Position numbers and translations under genes: made by a program
Notes under the pieces: generated by a model
Seen by the model: only the letters and a program-made list of their open reading frames with translations
Told to the model about the DNA's origin: nothing
Databases searched by the model: none
Shown: positions 51,967-63,500 of the stretch, piece after piece
Layout of the letters: each line of letters starts with the position of its first letter
Position numbering within the stretch: position 1 is the stretch's first letter
Assembly: GCA_947427205.1 (NCBI GenBank)
Contig: CANEHB010000006.1
Coordinates: 1-64,000 of the forward strand
Direction of reading: 5' to 3'
DNA length: 64,000 bases
Origin: an uncultured Clostridium sp.
GTDB taxonomy: Bacteria > Bacillota > Clostridia > TANB77 > CAG-508

Positions 51967-53979
51967 TTACTCATTTTCTAATAAATATTCATTTATTCTA
52001 ATTATTAGCTCATCTTTTGCCTCTTCTATTGTAAATCCTTCTAATTGAGCCCCTGCTAGAGTAATATGACCTCCACCACCTAATTTTTCAAGTATTACTT
52101 GTACATTTATATCTCCTATAGAACGTCCACTTATAAATACTTTATCACCAATCTTAGTCATTACAAAAGATGCTGTTATATCACTTATTGTTAAAAGCTC
52201 ATCTGCTGCTTTAGCACAAATTAAATTTCCATTTTCATCTTCATTTTCATATATTGAAATTGCTATTGTATTATCTATAATCTCAACATTTTTTACTATA
52301 TCTGCTATTATATTGTAGCTTTCTAAATCTGCTTGGAACCATTTTTTTACTTTTATTATATCAACACCATATTTTCTTAAATATGCTGCTGCCTCAAAAG
52401 TTCTTACACCTGTTTTAAATGTAAAATCTTTTGTGTCTACCATTATTCCACCATATAAACTTTCTGCTTCTATAAGAGTTAATGTAACATCATCTTGTGC
52501 ATATTGAATTATCTCTGTTACAAGCTCTGCCGCTGAAGATGCATAAACTTCATGGAATGCTATTAATGCATTTTCTATGCAGTCTGGTGCTTTTCTATGA
52601 TGATCTATAACTATCTTTCTTTCAATTTTCTCTAGCAAATCCGGAAATTCTACATATGATGTCTTATGAGTATCTACAATAATAAGTAAAGTATTTGGAT
52701 TTATTAATTCTAATGCTTCAGATTCAGTAATTATTGCTCCTTTATATTCGTCCATACCTTCAAGTACTTCCAAAAATTTACCTAAAGACTTACCTTTTGG
52801 TTCTGAAGCAATATAACAATTTTTTCCTAAAGTTTTAGATAACCTATACATTCCCAATGCAGAACCAAATGCATCAATATCAATATTTTTATGTCCCATT
52901 ATAAATATATTTTCTGATTCACTAATAAGTCCTGATATTGATTGAGCTACTGCTCTGGCCTTCACCTTTGTTCTTTTTTCAACTTCAAGTGTTTTTCCAC
53001 CATAGAATTTATATTTTCCATTTTTTCTAACAATAACTTGATCTCCACCACGTCCTAATACGATATCCATAGCATTTAATGCTGATTTATATTTTTCATA
53101 ATTACTTTTACCATCATTTGATATTGCTATACTTAAAGTAATTTGAAATTTACCATCATCAAATTCAATTGTTTTTATTTTATCTAATATATTAAATTTT
53201 TCTTTTTCAAATTCAGCTAAATATTGTTGATCAAAAACACAAATAAAATTATCTCTTTCTGTTTTTATTATTAATCCGCCTGCTCTTGTTATCCACTCAA
53301 TTATTTCTTTTTCAATTTTTGCTAATAATTCAATTTTCTTTTCTGGTAATATTCTTTGTATTATGTCTTCATAATTATCTATCATTGCAATTCCTATGCA
53401 AGGTTTAGAATTATTATATTTATCAAACAATTCATTATATTTTGTTTCATCTATAAAATATAATGATAATATATATTCTTTTTGCTTTCTTTTATCTCTT
53501 TTTTTAGATTTTACAATACTACCACGAATTTTATATACTTTTTTATCAATGTTAAACTGTTTTGTTATTTCTATAGTTTCATCATTTTTTTCTATATCAA
53601 GTTTTATCTCTTTTATAATAGGTGTTAAATAGGTTGCTATATCTATATTTTGAAATTCATCAACAAATTTTTTACTTCTCCATACTATACTTCCATCTGT
53701 TTCTATTAAAACTAATGGTATAGGAGTATTTATAAGATTTCCTCTTGATGCTGTAGTAACATCTGATGTAATATCTTGTATATGATTTTCTATTTCTGTC
53801 ATCTTCTTTCCACTACTCCACATAGTATATAGAACAGTCATAATAAAGATTACTATTGATGGTATTATCCATCTTAAATCATATACACATAGAGATATAC
53901 ATAAAAATCCTATTATCATTATATATATCATGTTTTTAACTGTAATATTTTTTAATATTTTTCCATTTGTGTTAGGCAT
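51967..53979 (-). CDS. gdpP: Cyclic-di-AMP phosphodiesterase GdpP
   Basis: 670 aa. Two N-terminal membrane helices are followed by a PAS-like region, a degenerate GGDEF domain (about 170-320), then DHH (GHKNIDIDAFGSALG near 360; DTHKT; DHHRKAPD near 460) and DHHA1 (GGGGHITLAGA) domains. By family it hydrolyses c-di-AMP to pApA, influencing cell-wall homeostasis, beta-lactam tolerance and osmolyte uptake. RBS AAGGAG. Confidence 0.95.
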   Translation of the reverse strand: MPNTNGKILKNITVKNMIYIMIIGFLCISLCVYDLRWIIPSIVIFIMTVLYTMWSSGKKMTEIENHIQDITSDVTTASRGNLINTPIPLVLIETDGSIVWRSKKFVDEFQNIDIATYLTPIIKEIKLDIEKNDETIEITKQFNIDKKVYKIRGSIVKSKKRDKRKQKEYILSLYFIDETKYNELFDKYNNSKPCIGIAMIDNYEDIIQRILPEKKIELLAKIEKEIIEWITRAGGLIIKTERDNFICVFDQQYLAEFEKEKFNILDKIKTIEFDDGKFQITLSIAISNDGKSNYEKYKSALNAMDIVLGRGGDQVIVRKNGKYKFYGGKTLEVEKRTKVKARAVAQSISGLISESENIFIMGHKNIDIDAFGSALGMYRLSKTLGKNCYIASEPKGKSLGKFLEVLEGMDEYKGAIITESEALELINPNTLLIIVDTHKTSYVEFPDLLEKIERKIVIDHHRKAPDCIENALIAFHEVYASSAAELVTEIIQYAQDDVTLTLIEAESLYGGIMVDTKDFTFKTGVRTFEAAAYLRKYGVDIIKVKKWFQADLESYNIIADIVKNVEIIDNTIAISIYENEDENGNLICAKAADELLTISDITASFVMTKIGDKVFISGRSIGDINVQVILEKLGGGGHITLAGAQLEGFTIEEAKDELIIRINEYLLENE

Positions 53980-54061
53980 AAATTCTCCTTATTCACATAA
54001 AATAACACGTTTATTATACTATTTTAAATCGTTTTTGTCAAATTAACTAAATAAAACAAAA

Positions 54062-54087
54062 AGAACCATATAAAATGGTTCTCTATT
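54062..54087 (-). terminator. Terminator of the Big_2 protein gene
   Basis: AGAACCAT/ATGGTTCT form an 8 bp stem with a 5 nt loop, followed on the minus strand by TTTTTG. Confidence 0.75.
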
Positions 54088-54090
54088 GTT

Positions 54091-54741
54091 CTATTTTTTA
54101 ATTGTTAAATTAACTGATTTTTCTGTTTCTGTATATGAATCATATACTGTTATTGTTACTTTTCCAGGTGCAACACCAGTTACAATTCCATTTGAATTTA
54201 CTGTTGCAATTTCTTCATCACTAGATGTATATGTTAAAGTATCTGTACTTGCACTTGCAGGTGTAATTTGTAACTTCATTTGTAAATCTTTTCCAACTCT
54301 TACTACACTATTTGTAGTTGTAAATTTCATTGTTTTAATTGGAGTTATTACTTTTACATCTGCTTTTCCCTCTAAACCATCATACTTTGCTGTTATAGTT
54401 GCTTTACCATCTGAAACAGCAACTAATTCATTGTCTTTATTTAACTTAACAATATCTGTATCTGATGATTCAAACTCTACGCCATTTGTAACTTCTTCAC
54501 CATCTTTATAAGCTGTTACCTTAGATGTTTCCTTTTTATTTGCAGAAGATAAATACTCCTTCTCAATTTCAATTGTTAGTTTTGGAAGTATTGCTTCTGA
54601 TGCTTTTTTGTCATCTACAGCTTCTATCGATACTAATGCTATATTTCCTATATGTCCTTTATTTAAAACTAATACTAACGCTATAATTGCAAGTATTATA
54701 AAAACTATTATTGATATCACTAAAGCTCTTCTACTCTTCAT
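54091..54741 (-). CDS. Membrane-anchored protein with two bacterial Ig-like (Big_2) domains
   Basis: 216 aa. A basic N-terminus and one membrane helix (about 7-26) anchor an outer part with two Big_2 domains. The first (about 45-130) contains VEFESSDTDIVKLNKDNELV and the second (about 133-213) contains LTYTSSDEEIATVNSNGIVT, both with the typical SSD-x-I-A/V-x-V signature and a G-x-A/V-T-I-T strand. It is probably a cell-surface binding or scaffold protein; no partner is evident. RBS AAAGGAG. Confidence 0.85.
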   Translation of the reverse strand: MKSRRALVISIIVFIILAIIALVLVLNKGHIGNIALVSIEAVDDKKASEAILPKLTIEIEKEYLSSANKKETSKVTAYKDGEEVTNGVEFESSDTDIVKLNKDNELVAVSDGKATITAKYDGLEGKADVKVITPIKTMKFTTTNSVVRVGKDLQMKLQITPASASTDTLTYTSSDEEIATVNSNGIVTGVAPGKVTITVYDSYTETEKSVNLTIKK

Positions 54742-54881
54742 TTGAATTCTCCTTTTACTACTCTTTTTTAATGCTATTATTATATACTATCTTATATTTT
54801 AAATCAATAGCTGATAAATACTTTTAAAAACACTTTCAAAAATCATATAGTTCTTTATTAATTAGTAAAAACTTCATTTCA

Positions 54882-56546
54882 CTAATTAATAACAATTACT
54901 GGAACTTCCATTTCTTCAGCAGATAGCCCACAATGTGTTGATTTTTTTACTGGTTTTCCATCTGCTAAAAGAGTTTCTATTTTAATAATACTACTAGATA
55001 TTGAAAGTGCTACATAATTTCCTAAAAATTCATCTATTTTTGGATGTTTAGTACCAAATCCCAAAAAGTTTTTATCTAAAAATTCTTTTCTACTCATTAA
55101 TAAAAATTCATCTTTAAATATGTTATTAAATCTTTCTTCAAATGTCTTTTCCATTCCCTCTTTTACGCAGAAACTAACAAATCTTGATTCTAATGAAATT
55201 GGCATAAATAAACATTCATGTATCTCTGGATAATCAAACAATGAATATGCTTTTTCAATATCTTTATGTCCATGATCTGCTGAAATAATTACTATGGTGT
55301 CATCTGATAAGTTTTTACACATTTTCTCTATTTTTGCTTCTGTATTTTTTACAAAATCTCGTACTTCTTCTGATTTTGTTCCAAATTTATGTAATAATCC
55401 GTCTGGATTTTCTGAATACGCAAAAATAAATTTTTCGCCTGAAAGCTCGCATAAATTTTCTATATGTTCTATCATTTCATCAGTATTATCAGCAATTAAT
55501 GTTCTTTTGAATCTTCTACTTGGATAAAGTGGTGTTATTTCATAAGCTTTTACAGCTTTAGATGCCTCTTCTATTTGCTCAAAAACTGATTTGTAATTTA
55601 CTATTGTATCAAAAACATTTATTTTAGCACTAGAAATATCTTCTCTTAAATAAGATTCTTGATGTGATAACATATCTATTGCTCTTCCATATTCTTTAAA
55701 ATATTGTGACCAAGCAATCCATCCAGTTTCATATGGTGACTTTCCAGAATAATATGTTGTAAGTGCTGCTGTAGTAGTTGATGGATAAACTGATGTTACA
55801 CAATCAATTTTATTTTTAGAAAAATAAGAATCTGGAGATATGTCTTCTAAAATAAGCTCTCCTAGCCCATCTAAAACTATAAATACAACATTTTTATATC
55901 TTTTTTCTAATTTCTTATCCAAACTTTCTAGAGAATTATGATTTGTTTTTACATTATAATACTTTAAAATTGATGTTATTGTATTTAATATTGAGTGATT
56001 ATAATCTGGATATATAATCTCATTTATTCTTCTAAAATTAGACCATTTCTCTACTCCTGCTTTTACTTCTTCTGCTACTTCATCTATATCCATTTTAGAA
56101 ATATCTTTAATAACATTATCTATCAGTTTAGTGCTTAATACTTTCAATTCACCTTCTTTATAATATATCATATCTTTTATTTTTTCTGGTAATACTAAGT
56201 TATACTTCTCTATTAATGGTTTATTCAAAACATCATAATCATTATACATATCATAGTTATTATAAATATCTTTTGAATTCCATGATAAATAATGATTATA
56301 AAATAAATAATCTGTTAATAAATGTAAAAAATATCCCCTATTAAAACTATTATCTATATTCTTATCTTGCAAAAATTCATATAAATTTGCATCATTACTA
56401 ATCTCTCCATAATGTGTTTCCGATTTATCCTTTACACTGTCTGGATATATAACTCCTTCTATAAATTCATTATAATCTTCTTTATTATCTTTATGATTTC
56501 GTAAGTATTCTTCTGCAACTGCTAAATGTATAACATATCCTGCCAT
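54882..56546 (-). CDS. Two-domain protein: zinc-dependent phospholipase C-like plus type I phosphodiesterase (alkaline phosphatase superfamily)
   Basis: 554 aa, starting behind GAAAGGAAA. Residues 1-150 resemble the zinc-dependent phospholipase C/S1-P1 fold (MAGYVIHLAVAEEYL; GVIYPDSVKD; RGYFLHLLTDYLFYNHY). Residues about 205-554 are a phosphodiesterase/nucleotide pyrophosphatase domain with the metal and nucleophile residues in VLDGLG, PSTTTAALT, NPDGLLHKFG, ADHGH and the final THCG. No signal peptide is seen, so it is probably cytoplasmic. The substrate is unknown; a phosphate or phosphonate ester is implied. The last codons form an inverted repeat ATTAATTAGT/ACTAATTAAT. Confidence 0.75.
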   Translation of the reverse strand: MAGYVIHLAVAEEYLRNHKDNKEDYNEFIEGVIYPDSVKDKSETHYGEISNDANLYEFLQDKNIDNSFNRGYFLHLLTDYLFYNHYLSWNSKDIYNNYDMYNDYDVLNKPLIEKYNLVLPEKIKDMIYYKEGELKVLSTKLIDNVIKDISKMDIDEVAEEVKAGVEKWSNFRRINEIIYPDYNHSILNTITSILKYYNVKTNHNSLESLDKKLEKRYKNVVFIVLDGLGELILEDISPDSYFSKNKIDCVTSVYPSTTTAALTTYYSGKSPYETGWIAWSQYFKEYGRAIDMLSHQESYLREDISSAKINVFDTIVNYKSVFEQIEEASKAVKAYEITPLYPSRRFKRTLIADNTDEMIEHIENLCELSGEKFIFAYSENPDGLLHKFGTKSEEVRDFVKNTEAKIEKMCKNLSDDTIVIISADHGHKDIEKAYSLFDYPEIHECLFMPISLESRFVSFCVKEGMEKTFEERFNNIFKDEFLLMSRKEFLDKNFLGFGTKHPKIDEFLGNYVALSISSSIIKIETLLADGKPVKKSTHCGLSAEEMEVPVIVIN

Positions 56547-56629
56547 ATATTTTTCCTTTCAAATTATTCTTCACTCTTGTTCATATCTATAATTTTATGT
56601 TCTATCATATAAGTTTATAATATAATTTC

Positions 56630-56662
56630 AAAAGGTCTTATACAAAATAAAGTATAAGACCT
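56630..56662 (-). terminator. Terminator of rpoBC
   Basis: AGGTCTTATAC/GTATAAGACCT form an 11 bp perfect stem with an 8 nt loop and TTT on the minus strand, 7 bp after the rpoC stop. Confidence 0.85.
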
Positions 56663-56668
56663 AATGTT

Positions 56669-59600
56669 TTATTTATTTTCTTCTTGTTTTACTTCTTCTG
56701 AAGCTTCTGGTATAACCATATCTTCTACAGTTTGCTCTACTTCAGTATTTATTTTTATATCTTGATAACGTCTTAAACCTGTTCCTGTTGGAATTAATTT
56801 ACCAATTATAACATTTTCTTTTAATCCCATTAAGTTATCAACTTTACCTTTGATAGCTGCTTCTGTTAATACTTTGGTTGTCTCTTGGAATGAAGCTGCT
56901 GATAAGAAGCTTTCTGTTGCAAGAGAAGCTTTTGTTATTCCAAGTAATACTCTCTTATATGTTGCTGGTTTCTTTCCTTCAGCTATTAATTCTTCATTTC
57001 TAAATTCAACTTCAAGTAAGTCAACAAGTGATGCTGTATAGAATTCAGAATCTCCTGGATCCTCAATTCTAACCTTTTTAAGCATTTGTCTTGCTATAAC
57101 TTCAATATGTTTATCATTGATATCAACACCTTGATTTCTATAAACTTTTTGAACTTCAGAAATAATATATGTGTAAACACCTTCAACACCTTTAACTGCA
57201 AGTAAATCTCCTGGATTTATAGAACCTTCTGTAATAGGATCTCCTGCTTTAATTTCATCTCCATCTTTAACTTTTAATTTTGAACCAAAGCTAATTGTAT
57301 ATGTTTTACTATTATCTTTGCTTGTAACAATAACTTCTTTTCTCTTCTTCTCGTCATTAATTTTAACTGTACCATCTATTTCAGTTATTATAGCTAATCC
57401 TTTTGGATTTCTAGCTTCAAATAACTCTTCAACCCTAGGAAGACCTTGTGTGATATCTCCTCCAGCGACACCTCCTGTATGGAAAGTTCTCATTGTAAGC
57501 TGTGTACCAGGCTCACCAATTGATTGCGCTGCAATAATACCTACTGATTCTCCTTCATTTACTCTTTCACGAGTTGCTAGACCCATACCATAACATTTAG
57601 CACAAGCACCATGTCTTGCTCTACATTCTAATATAGAACGAACAGTTACTTTTGTAATTCCTGCTTTAACTATTTTATTTGCTATAGCATCTGTTATCAT
57701 AGTATTGTTATCTGCTATTACTTCTCCTGATTCAGGATTTTTAATATCTTCTACTGGATATCTACCAACTAATCTTTCTTGTAATGGTTCAATTATTTGA
57801 TTTCCATCCTTAATGTCTTCTACTACAATTCCTTTTGTTGATCCACAATCTTGTTCTCTTATGATTATATCTTGTGAAACGTCAACTAATCTTCTTGTTA
57901 AGTATCCAGAGTCAGCTGTTCTTAATGCTGTATCTGTTAAACCTTTTCTAGCACCATGGGCTGAAATGAAATATTCTAGTGAATCAAGTCCCTCACGGAA
58001 ACAAGATTTAACTGGAATTTCAACTGCTTTACCAGATGTATTAGCCATAAGTCCACGCATACCAGCAATTTGTCTTAACTGATTCATGTTACCACGGGCT
58101 CCAGATTGCGCCATCATGTATATTGGGTTTAATTCATTAAAATTGTTCTTCATTGCTTCTGTAACGTCATCTGTCGCTTTTTCCCAAATTTTGATGATTG
58201 CATTATATCTTTCAACATCTGTAATCATACCACGTTGATATTGTCTAAATATGTTAGAAACATCTTCATCTGCTTTTTCTAATATATCTTTTTTTGCTTC
58301 AGGAACGGCAACATCGGCAACAGAAACTGTTATAGCTCCTTTTGTTGAATATTTATAACCTGTAGCTTTAATATAATCTAAAACTTCAGCAGTTTTTGAT
58401 AATCCATGTACATTTATACAATTTGCAACTATTTTTCCTAAATTCTTTTTGATTACAGGAAAATCAATCTCTAAATCTAATTCTCTTTCTGGATCTGTTC
58501 TATCAACAAATCCTAAATCTTGTGGTATTCCTTGATTATAAATTAATCTACCAACTGTTGTTTCTATTGTCTTATGTCTTTCTTCTCCGTTTTCATCTAT
58601 TTTACTTCTTCTTACTTTAATTTTGCAATGTAATCCAACATCACCATTTTGATAAGCCATCATAGCCTCATCTTCATCTTTAAAGTATAGTCCTTCACCT
58701 TTTTCACCATCAATTTGAACAGTTAAATAGTATGCACCTAAAATCATATCTTGTGTAGGTACTGTAACTGGTTTACCATCTTGTGGTTTAAGTAAGTTAT
58801 TAGTTGAAAGCATTAAATATCTAGCTTCACTAATTGCTTCAGGTGTTAAAGGCACGTGAACAGCCATCTGGTCACCATCAAAGTCAGCATTGAATGCTGT
58901 ACAAACTAATGGATGAAGTTTAATTGCTCTACCTTCAACAAGTATTGGTTGGAATGCTTGAATACCTAATCTGTGTAATGTAGGAGCACGGTTTAACATT
59001 ACTGGATGGTCTTGAATAACCTCTTCTAATATATCCCATACTTCTGGTCTTAGTTTTTCAACCATTCTTTTTGCATTTTTTATGTTATGTGCAATTCCTC
59101 TACCAACTAATTCTTTCATAACAAATGGTTTGAAAAGTTCAACTGCCATTTCTTTTGGAAGACCACATTGATAAATTTTAAGTTCTGGACCAACAACAAT
59201 AACTGAACGTCCAGAGTAGTCAACCCTTTTTCCTAAAAGGTTTTGACGGAATCTACCTTGTTTTCCTTTTAACATGTCTGATAATGATTTTAAAGGTCTA
59301 TTTCCAGCACCTGTAACAGGTCTTCCTCTTCTACCATTATCTATTAAAGCATCTACTGATTCTTGAAGCATTCTTTTTTCATTTCTTACAATAATTTCTG
59401 GTGCTCCAAGCTCTAATAATCTTTTTAATCTGTTATTTCTATTTATAACTCTTCTATATAAATCGTTTAAGTCTGATGTAGCAAATCTACCACCATCTAA
59501 TTGAACCATAGGTCTTAATTCTGGTGGTATAACTGGAATAACACTCATTATCATCCATTCTGGTTTGTTCTCAGAAACTCTAAATGATTCTACAGTATCT

Positions 59601-60232
59601 AATCTTTTTATTATTTTTGCTTTCTTTTGCTCACTAGCTTTTGCAAGTTCTTTCTTCAATTGTACTGATAATTTATCAATATCTACTTCTGCTAATAATT
59701 TTTTTATAGCTTCTGCACCCATTTCAGCTTTAAAAGAACCTCTACCGTATTTTTCTTCAGCTTCAACATATTCTTTCTCTGTTAAAACTTGACATTTTAA
59801 TAATCCTGATGTTCCTTTATCTGTAACTATATATGATGCAAAATAAATAACTTTTTCTAAACTTCTAGGAGATATATCAAGTAATAATCCTATTCTGCTT
59901 GGAATTCCTTTAAAATACCAAATATGTGCAATTGGTGCAGCAAGTTCAATATGTCCCATTCTCTCTCTTCTTACTTTAGCTGTTGTTACTTCAACACCAC
60001 ATCTATCACAAACTATTCCTTTGTATCTTACTCTTTTATATTTTCCACAATGACATTCCCAATCTTTTGTTGGACCAAATATCTTTTCACAAAATAAACC
60101 ATCTTTTTCTGGTTTTAAAGTTCTATAGTTAATTGTTTCTGGTTTTTTTACTTCACCATGAGACCATTCTCTTACTTTCTCATCTGAAGCTAATCCAATT
60201 TTTAACTTATTAAAAACTTCTAATTCTTCCAC
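56669..60232 (-). CDS. rpoC: DNA-directed RNA polymerase beta' subunit
   Basis: 1187 aa. N-terminal zinc site [20 protein letters not shown], the catalytic [12 protein letters not shown] with three Asp ligands for magnesium, the trigger-loop region and the second zinc site [11 protein letters not shown] are all present. Length is normal for Firmicutes. The start is GTG at 60232, behind a slightly distant GGGGG. Separated from rpoB by an unusually long 284 bp gap. Confidence 0.98.
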   Translation of the reverse strand: MEELEVFNKLKIGLASDEKVREWSHGEVKKPETINYRTLKPEKDGLFCEKIFGPTKDWECHCGKYKRVRYKGIVCDRCGVEVTTAKVRRERMGHIELAAPIAHIWYFKGIPSRIGLLLDISPRSLEKVIYFASYIVTDKGTSGLLKCQVLTEKEYVEAEEKYGRGSFKAEMGAEAIKKLLAEVDIDKLSVQLKKELAKASEQKKAKIIKRLDTVESFRVSENKPEWMIMSVIPVIPPELRPMVQLDGGRFATSDLNDLYRRVINRNNRLKRLLELGAPEIIVRNEKRMLQESVDALIDNGRRGRPVTGAGNRPLKSLSDMLKGKQGRFRQNLLGKRVDYSGRSVIVVGPELKIYQCGLPKEMAVELFKPFVMKELVGRGIAHNIKNAKRMVEKLRPEVWDILEEVIQDHPVMLNRAPTLHRLGIQAFQPILVEGRAIKLHPLVCTAFNADFDGDQMAVHVPLTPEAISEARYLMLSTNNLLKPQDGKPVTVPTQDMILGAYYLTVQIDGEKGEGLYFKDEDEAMMAYQNGDVGLHCKIKVRRSKIDENGEERHKTIETTVGRLIYNQGIPQDLGFVDRTDPERELDLEIDFPVIKKNLGKIVANCINVHGLSKTAEVLDYIKATGYKYSTKGAITVSVADVAVPEAKKDILEKADEDVSNIFRQYQRGMITDVERYNAIIKIWEKATDDVTEAMKNNFNELNPIYMMAQSGARGNMNQLRQIAGMRGLMANTSGKAVEIPVKSCFREGLDSLEYFISAHGARKGLTDTALRTADSGYLTRRLVDVSQDIIIREQDCGSTKGIVVEDIKDGNQIIEPLQERLVGRYPVEDIKNPESGEVIADNNTMITDAIANKIVKAGITKVTVRSILECRARHGACAKCYGMGLATRERVNEGESVGIIAAQSIGEPGTQLTMRTFHTGGVAGGDITQGLPRVEELFEARNPKGLAIITEIDGTVKINDEKKRKEVIVTSKDNSKTYTISFGSKLKVKDGDEIKAGDPITEGSINPGDLLAVKGVEGVYTYIISEVQKVYRNQGVDINDKHIEVIARQMLKKVRIEDPGDSEFYTASLVDLLEVEFRNEELIAEGKKPATYKRVLLGITKASLATESFLSAASFQETTKVLTEAAIKGKVDNLMGLKENVIIGKLIPTGTGLRRYQDIKINTEVEQTVEDMVIPEASEEVKQEENK

Positions 60233-60291
60233 TTTTAAAGTAGCCCCCTTATTTTATTACTTTTATAGGTAGCAAATAATTCTATTTACCA

Positions 60292-60360
60292 ATCTTTAAA
60301 TATATTTTAAATCATACACCGCTGAACAATTTTTACTGAGGTTTAAAATATTTTAAAGAT
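60292..60360. repeat. Inverted-repeat element 1 in the rpoB-rpoC gap
   Basis: ATCTTTAAATATATTTTAAA (60292-60311) and its near reverse complement (60342-60360) flank a 30 nt centre containing ACCGCTGAAC. In the rpoBC transcript it would form a stem of about 19 bp. Confidence 0.6.
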
Positions 60361-60422
60361 ATATATTTAATTTATTTATAAAAACATTTCTAATATATAT
60401 TTTTAATTTATTTACTATCTTT

Positions 60423-60485
60423 AAGATTATATATTTTAATATTAACAGATTACTAAGAATTCGTAATTATTAAAATATACATCTT
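60423..60485. repeat. Inverted-repeat element 2 in the rpoB-rpoC gap
   Basis: AAGATTATATATTTTAATA (60423-60441) and TATTAAAATATACATCTT (60468-60485) pair with two mismatches around a 26 nt centre. Together with element 1 it fills most of the gap. Confidence 0.6.
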
Positions 60486-60516
60486 AAAGACATTTAATAT
60501 TTTAAATATATATAAA

Positions 60517-63500
60517 TTATTCATCTTCATTATCTAAAGAATCAAGATCCTTAAATATCTTATCATCTGGTAAATCTTCTTCATCTAATATGTTAGTAAA
60601 GAATTCATCATCTTCTTCTAAATCATCTTCTTGATCTTCTAATTCTTCATCACTAACTTCGTTTAGATTATCTTCTTCAAGTTCACTTTCATCAATTCTT
60701 TCTTCTACTCCATCTAATCCTTCTTCAGTATGTTCTTTTATTTCAATTTCTTCGTCAGTTTCACTATAAAGTTTTACATCTAAACCTAAAGATTGAAGTT
60801 CTTTAATTAATACTTTAAAGCTTTCTGGAATTCCTGGCTCTGGTATATTTTCACCTTTAACAATAGCTTCATAAGTTTTTACCCTACCTACAACATCATC
60901 TGATTTAACAGTTAAGATTTCTTGTAGAGTATATGCAGCACCATAAGCTTCCAATGCCCAAACTTCCATCTCTCCAAATCTTTGTCCACCAAATTGAGCT
61001 TTACCTCCAAGTGGTTGTTGAGTAACAAGTGAGTATGGTCCTGTTGAACGAGCATGTATTTTATCATCAACTAAGTGGTGAAGTTTTAACATATACATTA
61101 CACCAACTGTAATTGGTTGATCAAATGGCTCTCCTGTTCTTCCATCATAAAGAATTGTTTTACCATTTGTTTCAAGTCCTGCTGTTTCAAGCATAGCTTC
61201 AATATCTTCTTCTGTTGCACCATCAAATACTGGTGTAGCCATTTTCCATCCTAACATTCTTGCAGCAGCACCTAAGTGAACTTCAAGCACCTGTCCTAAG
61301 TTCATACGAGAAGGTACACCAAGTGGGTTTAAAACAACATCTACTGGTGTTCCATCTGGTAAGAATGGCATATCTTCTTCTGGTAATATTCTTGAGATAA
61401 CACCTTTATTACCATGACGTCCAGCCATTTTATCTCCAACAGATATTTTTCTTTTTTGTGCTATATAAATTCTAATTACTTGATTTACACCTGGAGCTAA
61501 TTCATCTGAATTCTCTCTTGTAAATACTTTAACATCAACTATTGTTCCTGCTTCTCCATGAGGTACTCTTAAAGATGTATCTCTAACTTCTCTAGCTTTT
61601 TCACCAAAGATAGCTCTTAATAATCTTTCTTCAGCTGTTAATTCTGTTTCTCCTTTTGGAGTAACTTTACCAACTAATATATCTCCTGGTTTAACTTCAG
61701 CACCAATTCTGATAATACCATTATCATCTAAGTCACGAAGGGAATCTTCACCAACATTTGGTATATCCCTTGTAATTTCTTCTGGTCCTAATTTTGTATC
61801 ACGACATTCGCAATCATAATCTTCTATATGCATTGATGTTAATACATCTTCTTTTACTAATCTTTCATTTAAAAGAATAGCATCCTCATAGTTATAACCT
61901 TCCCAAGTAGTGAAAGCAATTAGTAAGTTTTTACCTAATGCCATTTCTCCGTTTTGTGTAGCTGGTCCATCAGCTATAACATCTCCACGTTTAATAACTT
62001 CTCCTTCTTTTACTATTGGTCTTTGGTTAATACATGTACTACCATTTGTTCTCTTGAATTTTCTTAAAGTATATGTTCTTTTTTGTCCTAATTCATTTTT
62101 AATAACAATTTTATCTCCTTCAACAGTTTCAACAACACCATTTTCTTCTGCTAAAATCATAACTCCTGAATCTTTAGCAGCTTTATATTCGATTCCTGTT
62201 CCAACCATTGGAGAATCTGTTATCATTAAAGGAACTGCTTGACGTTGCATGTTTGATCCCATAAGTGCACGGTTAGCATCATCATGCTCTAAGAAAGGTA
62301 TCATTGCAGCACCAACTGAAACTAATTGCTTTGGAGAAACATCTATGTAGTCAACTTGTGATTTAGCAATTTCTTTAATTTCAGCACGATCTCTAACTCT
62401 AACTCTTTTATTTACTAAGCAATTATTTTCATCAAGTGGTTCTGATGCTTGACAGATAATATATTGGTCTTCTTCATCAGCTGTCATATATGTTACTTCA
62501 TCAGTTACTCTGCAAGTTTCTTTATCTATTTTTCTATATGGTGTTTCAATAAATCCATATTCATTTATTATAGCAAATGTTGAAAGTGCAGATATAAGTC
62601 CAATGTTTGGTCCTTCTGGAGATTCAATTGGACATAATCTTCCATAGTGAGTATAGTGAATATCACGAACCTCGAATCCAGCTCTTTCTCTTGATAAACC
62701 ACCTGGTCCTAAAGCTGATATTCTTCTTTTATGTGTTAATTCTGATAATGGATTTGTTTGATCCATAAATTGTGATAATTGAGAACTTCCAAAGAATTCT
62801 CTAATTGATGATGTTATTGGTTTTGTGTTAATTAATGTTTGTGGTGTTACAACATCTAAATCTTGAATTGTCATTCTTTCACGAACAACTCTTTCAAGTC
62901 TTGTTAAACCAATTCTAAATTGATTTTGTAATAACTCTCCAACACATCTAATACGTCTATTTCCTAAATGGTCAATATCATCTACAAATCCTAATCTTGG
63001 CTTTGCTGGATCTGATATATGAACATTATACTCTAAGTTTAATAAGTAGTTTACAGAAGCTAATATATCTTCTGTAACAATATGCTTAGGTATTAATTCT
63101 TCTATTCTATCTTCTATTTCTTTTCTTAATGCTTTTTCATTTTTTGCTGTTTCTAAAATGTTTTGTAAAATTCCATAGTTAACATCAACTTTGATTTTTA
63201 ATTCATCAGCAATTTTAGGGTCAACAAAAGCTCTAATATCAACTGTTCCGTTTCCTATAACTTTTGCTTTCTTTCCTTCAATATTTACATATACAATATT
63301 TATTCCTGAATCTTGAATTTGCTTAGCTACTTCTCTTGAAATAACTTCATCTTTTTCTACTAAAACTTCTCCTGTTTCAGGATTTACTATTGTATCAAAT
63401 GCAATATGATTTGCTATTCTTGATGCTAAACTTAATTTTTTATTATATTTATATCTACCAACTTTTGATAAATCATAACGTCTGCTATCAAAAAATAATC

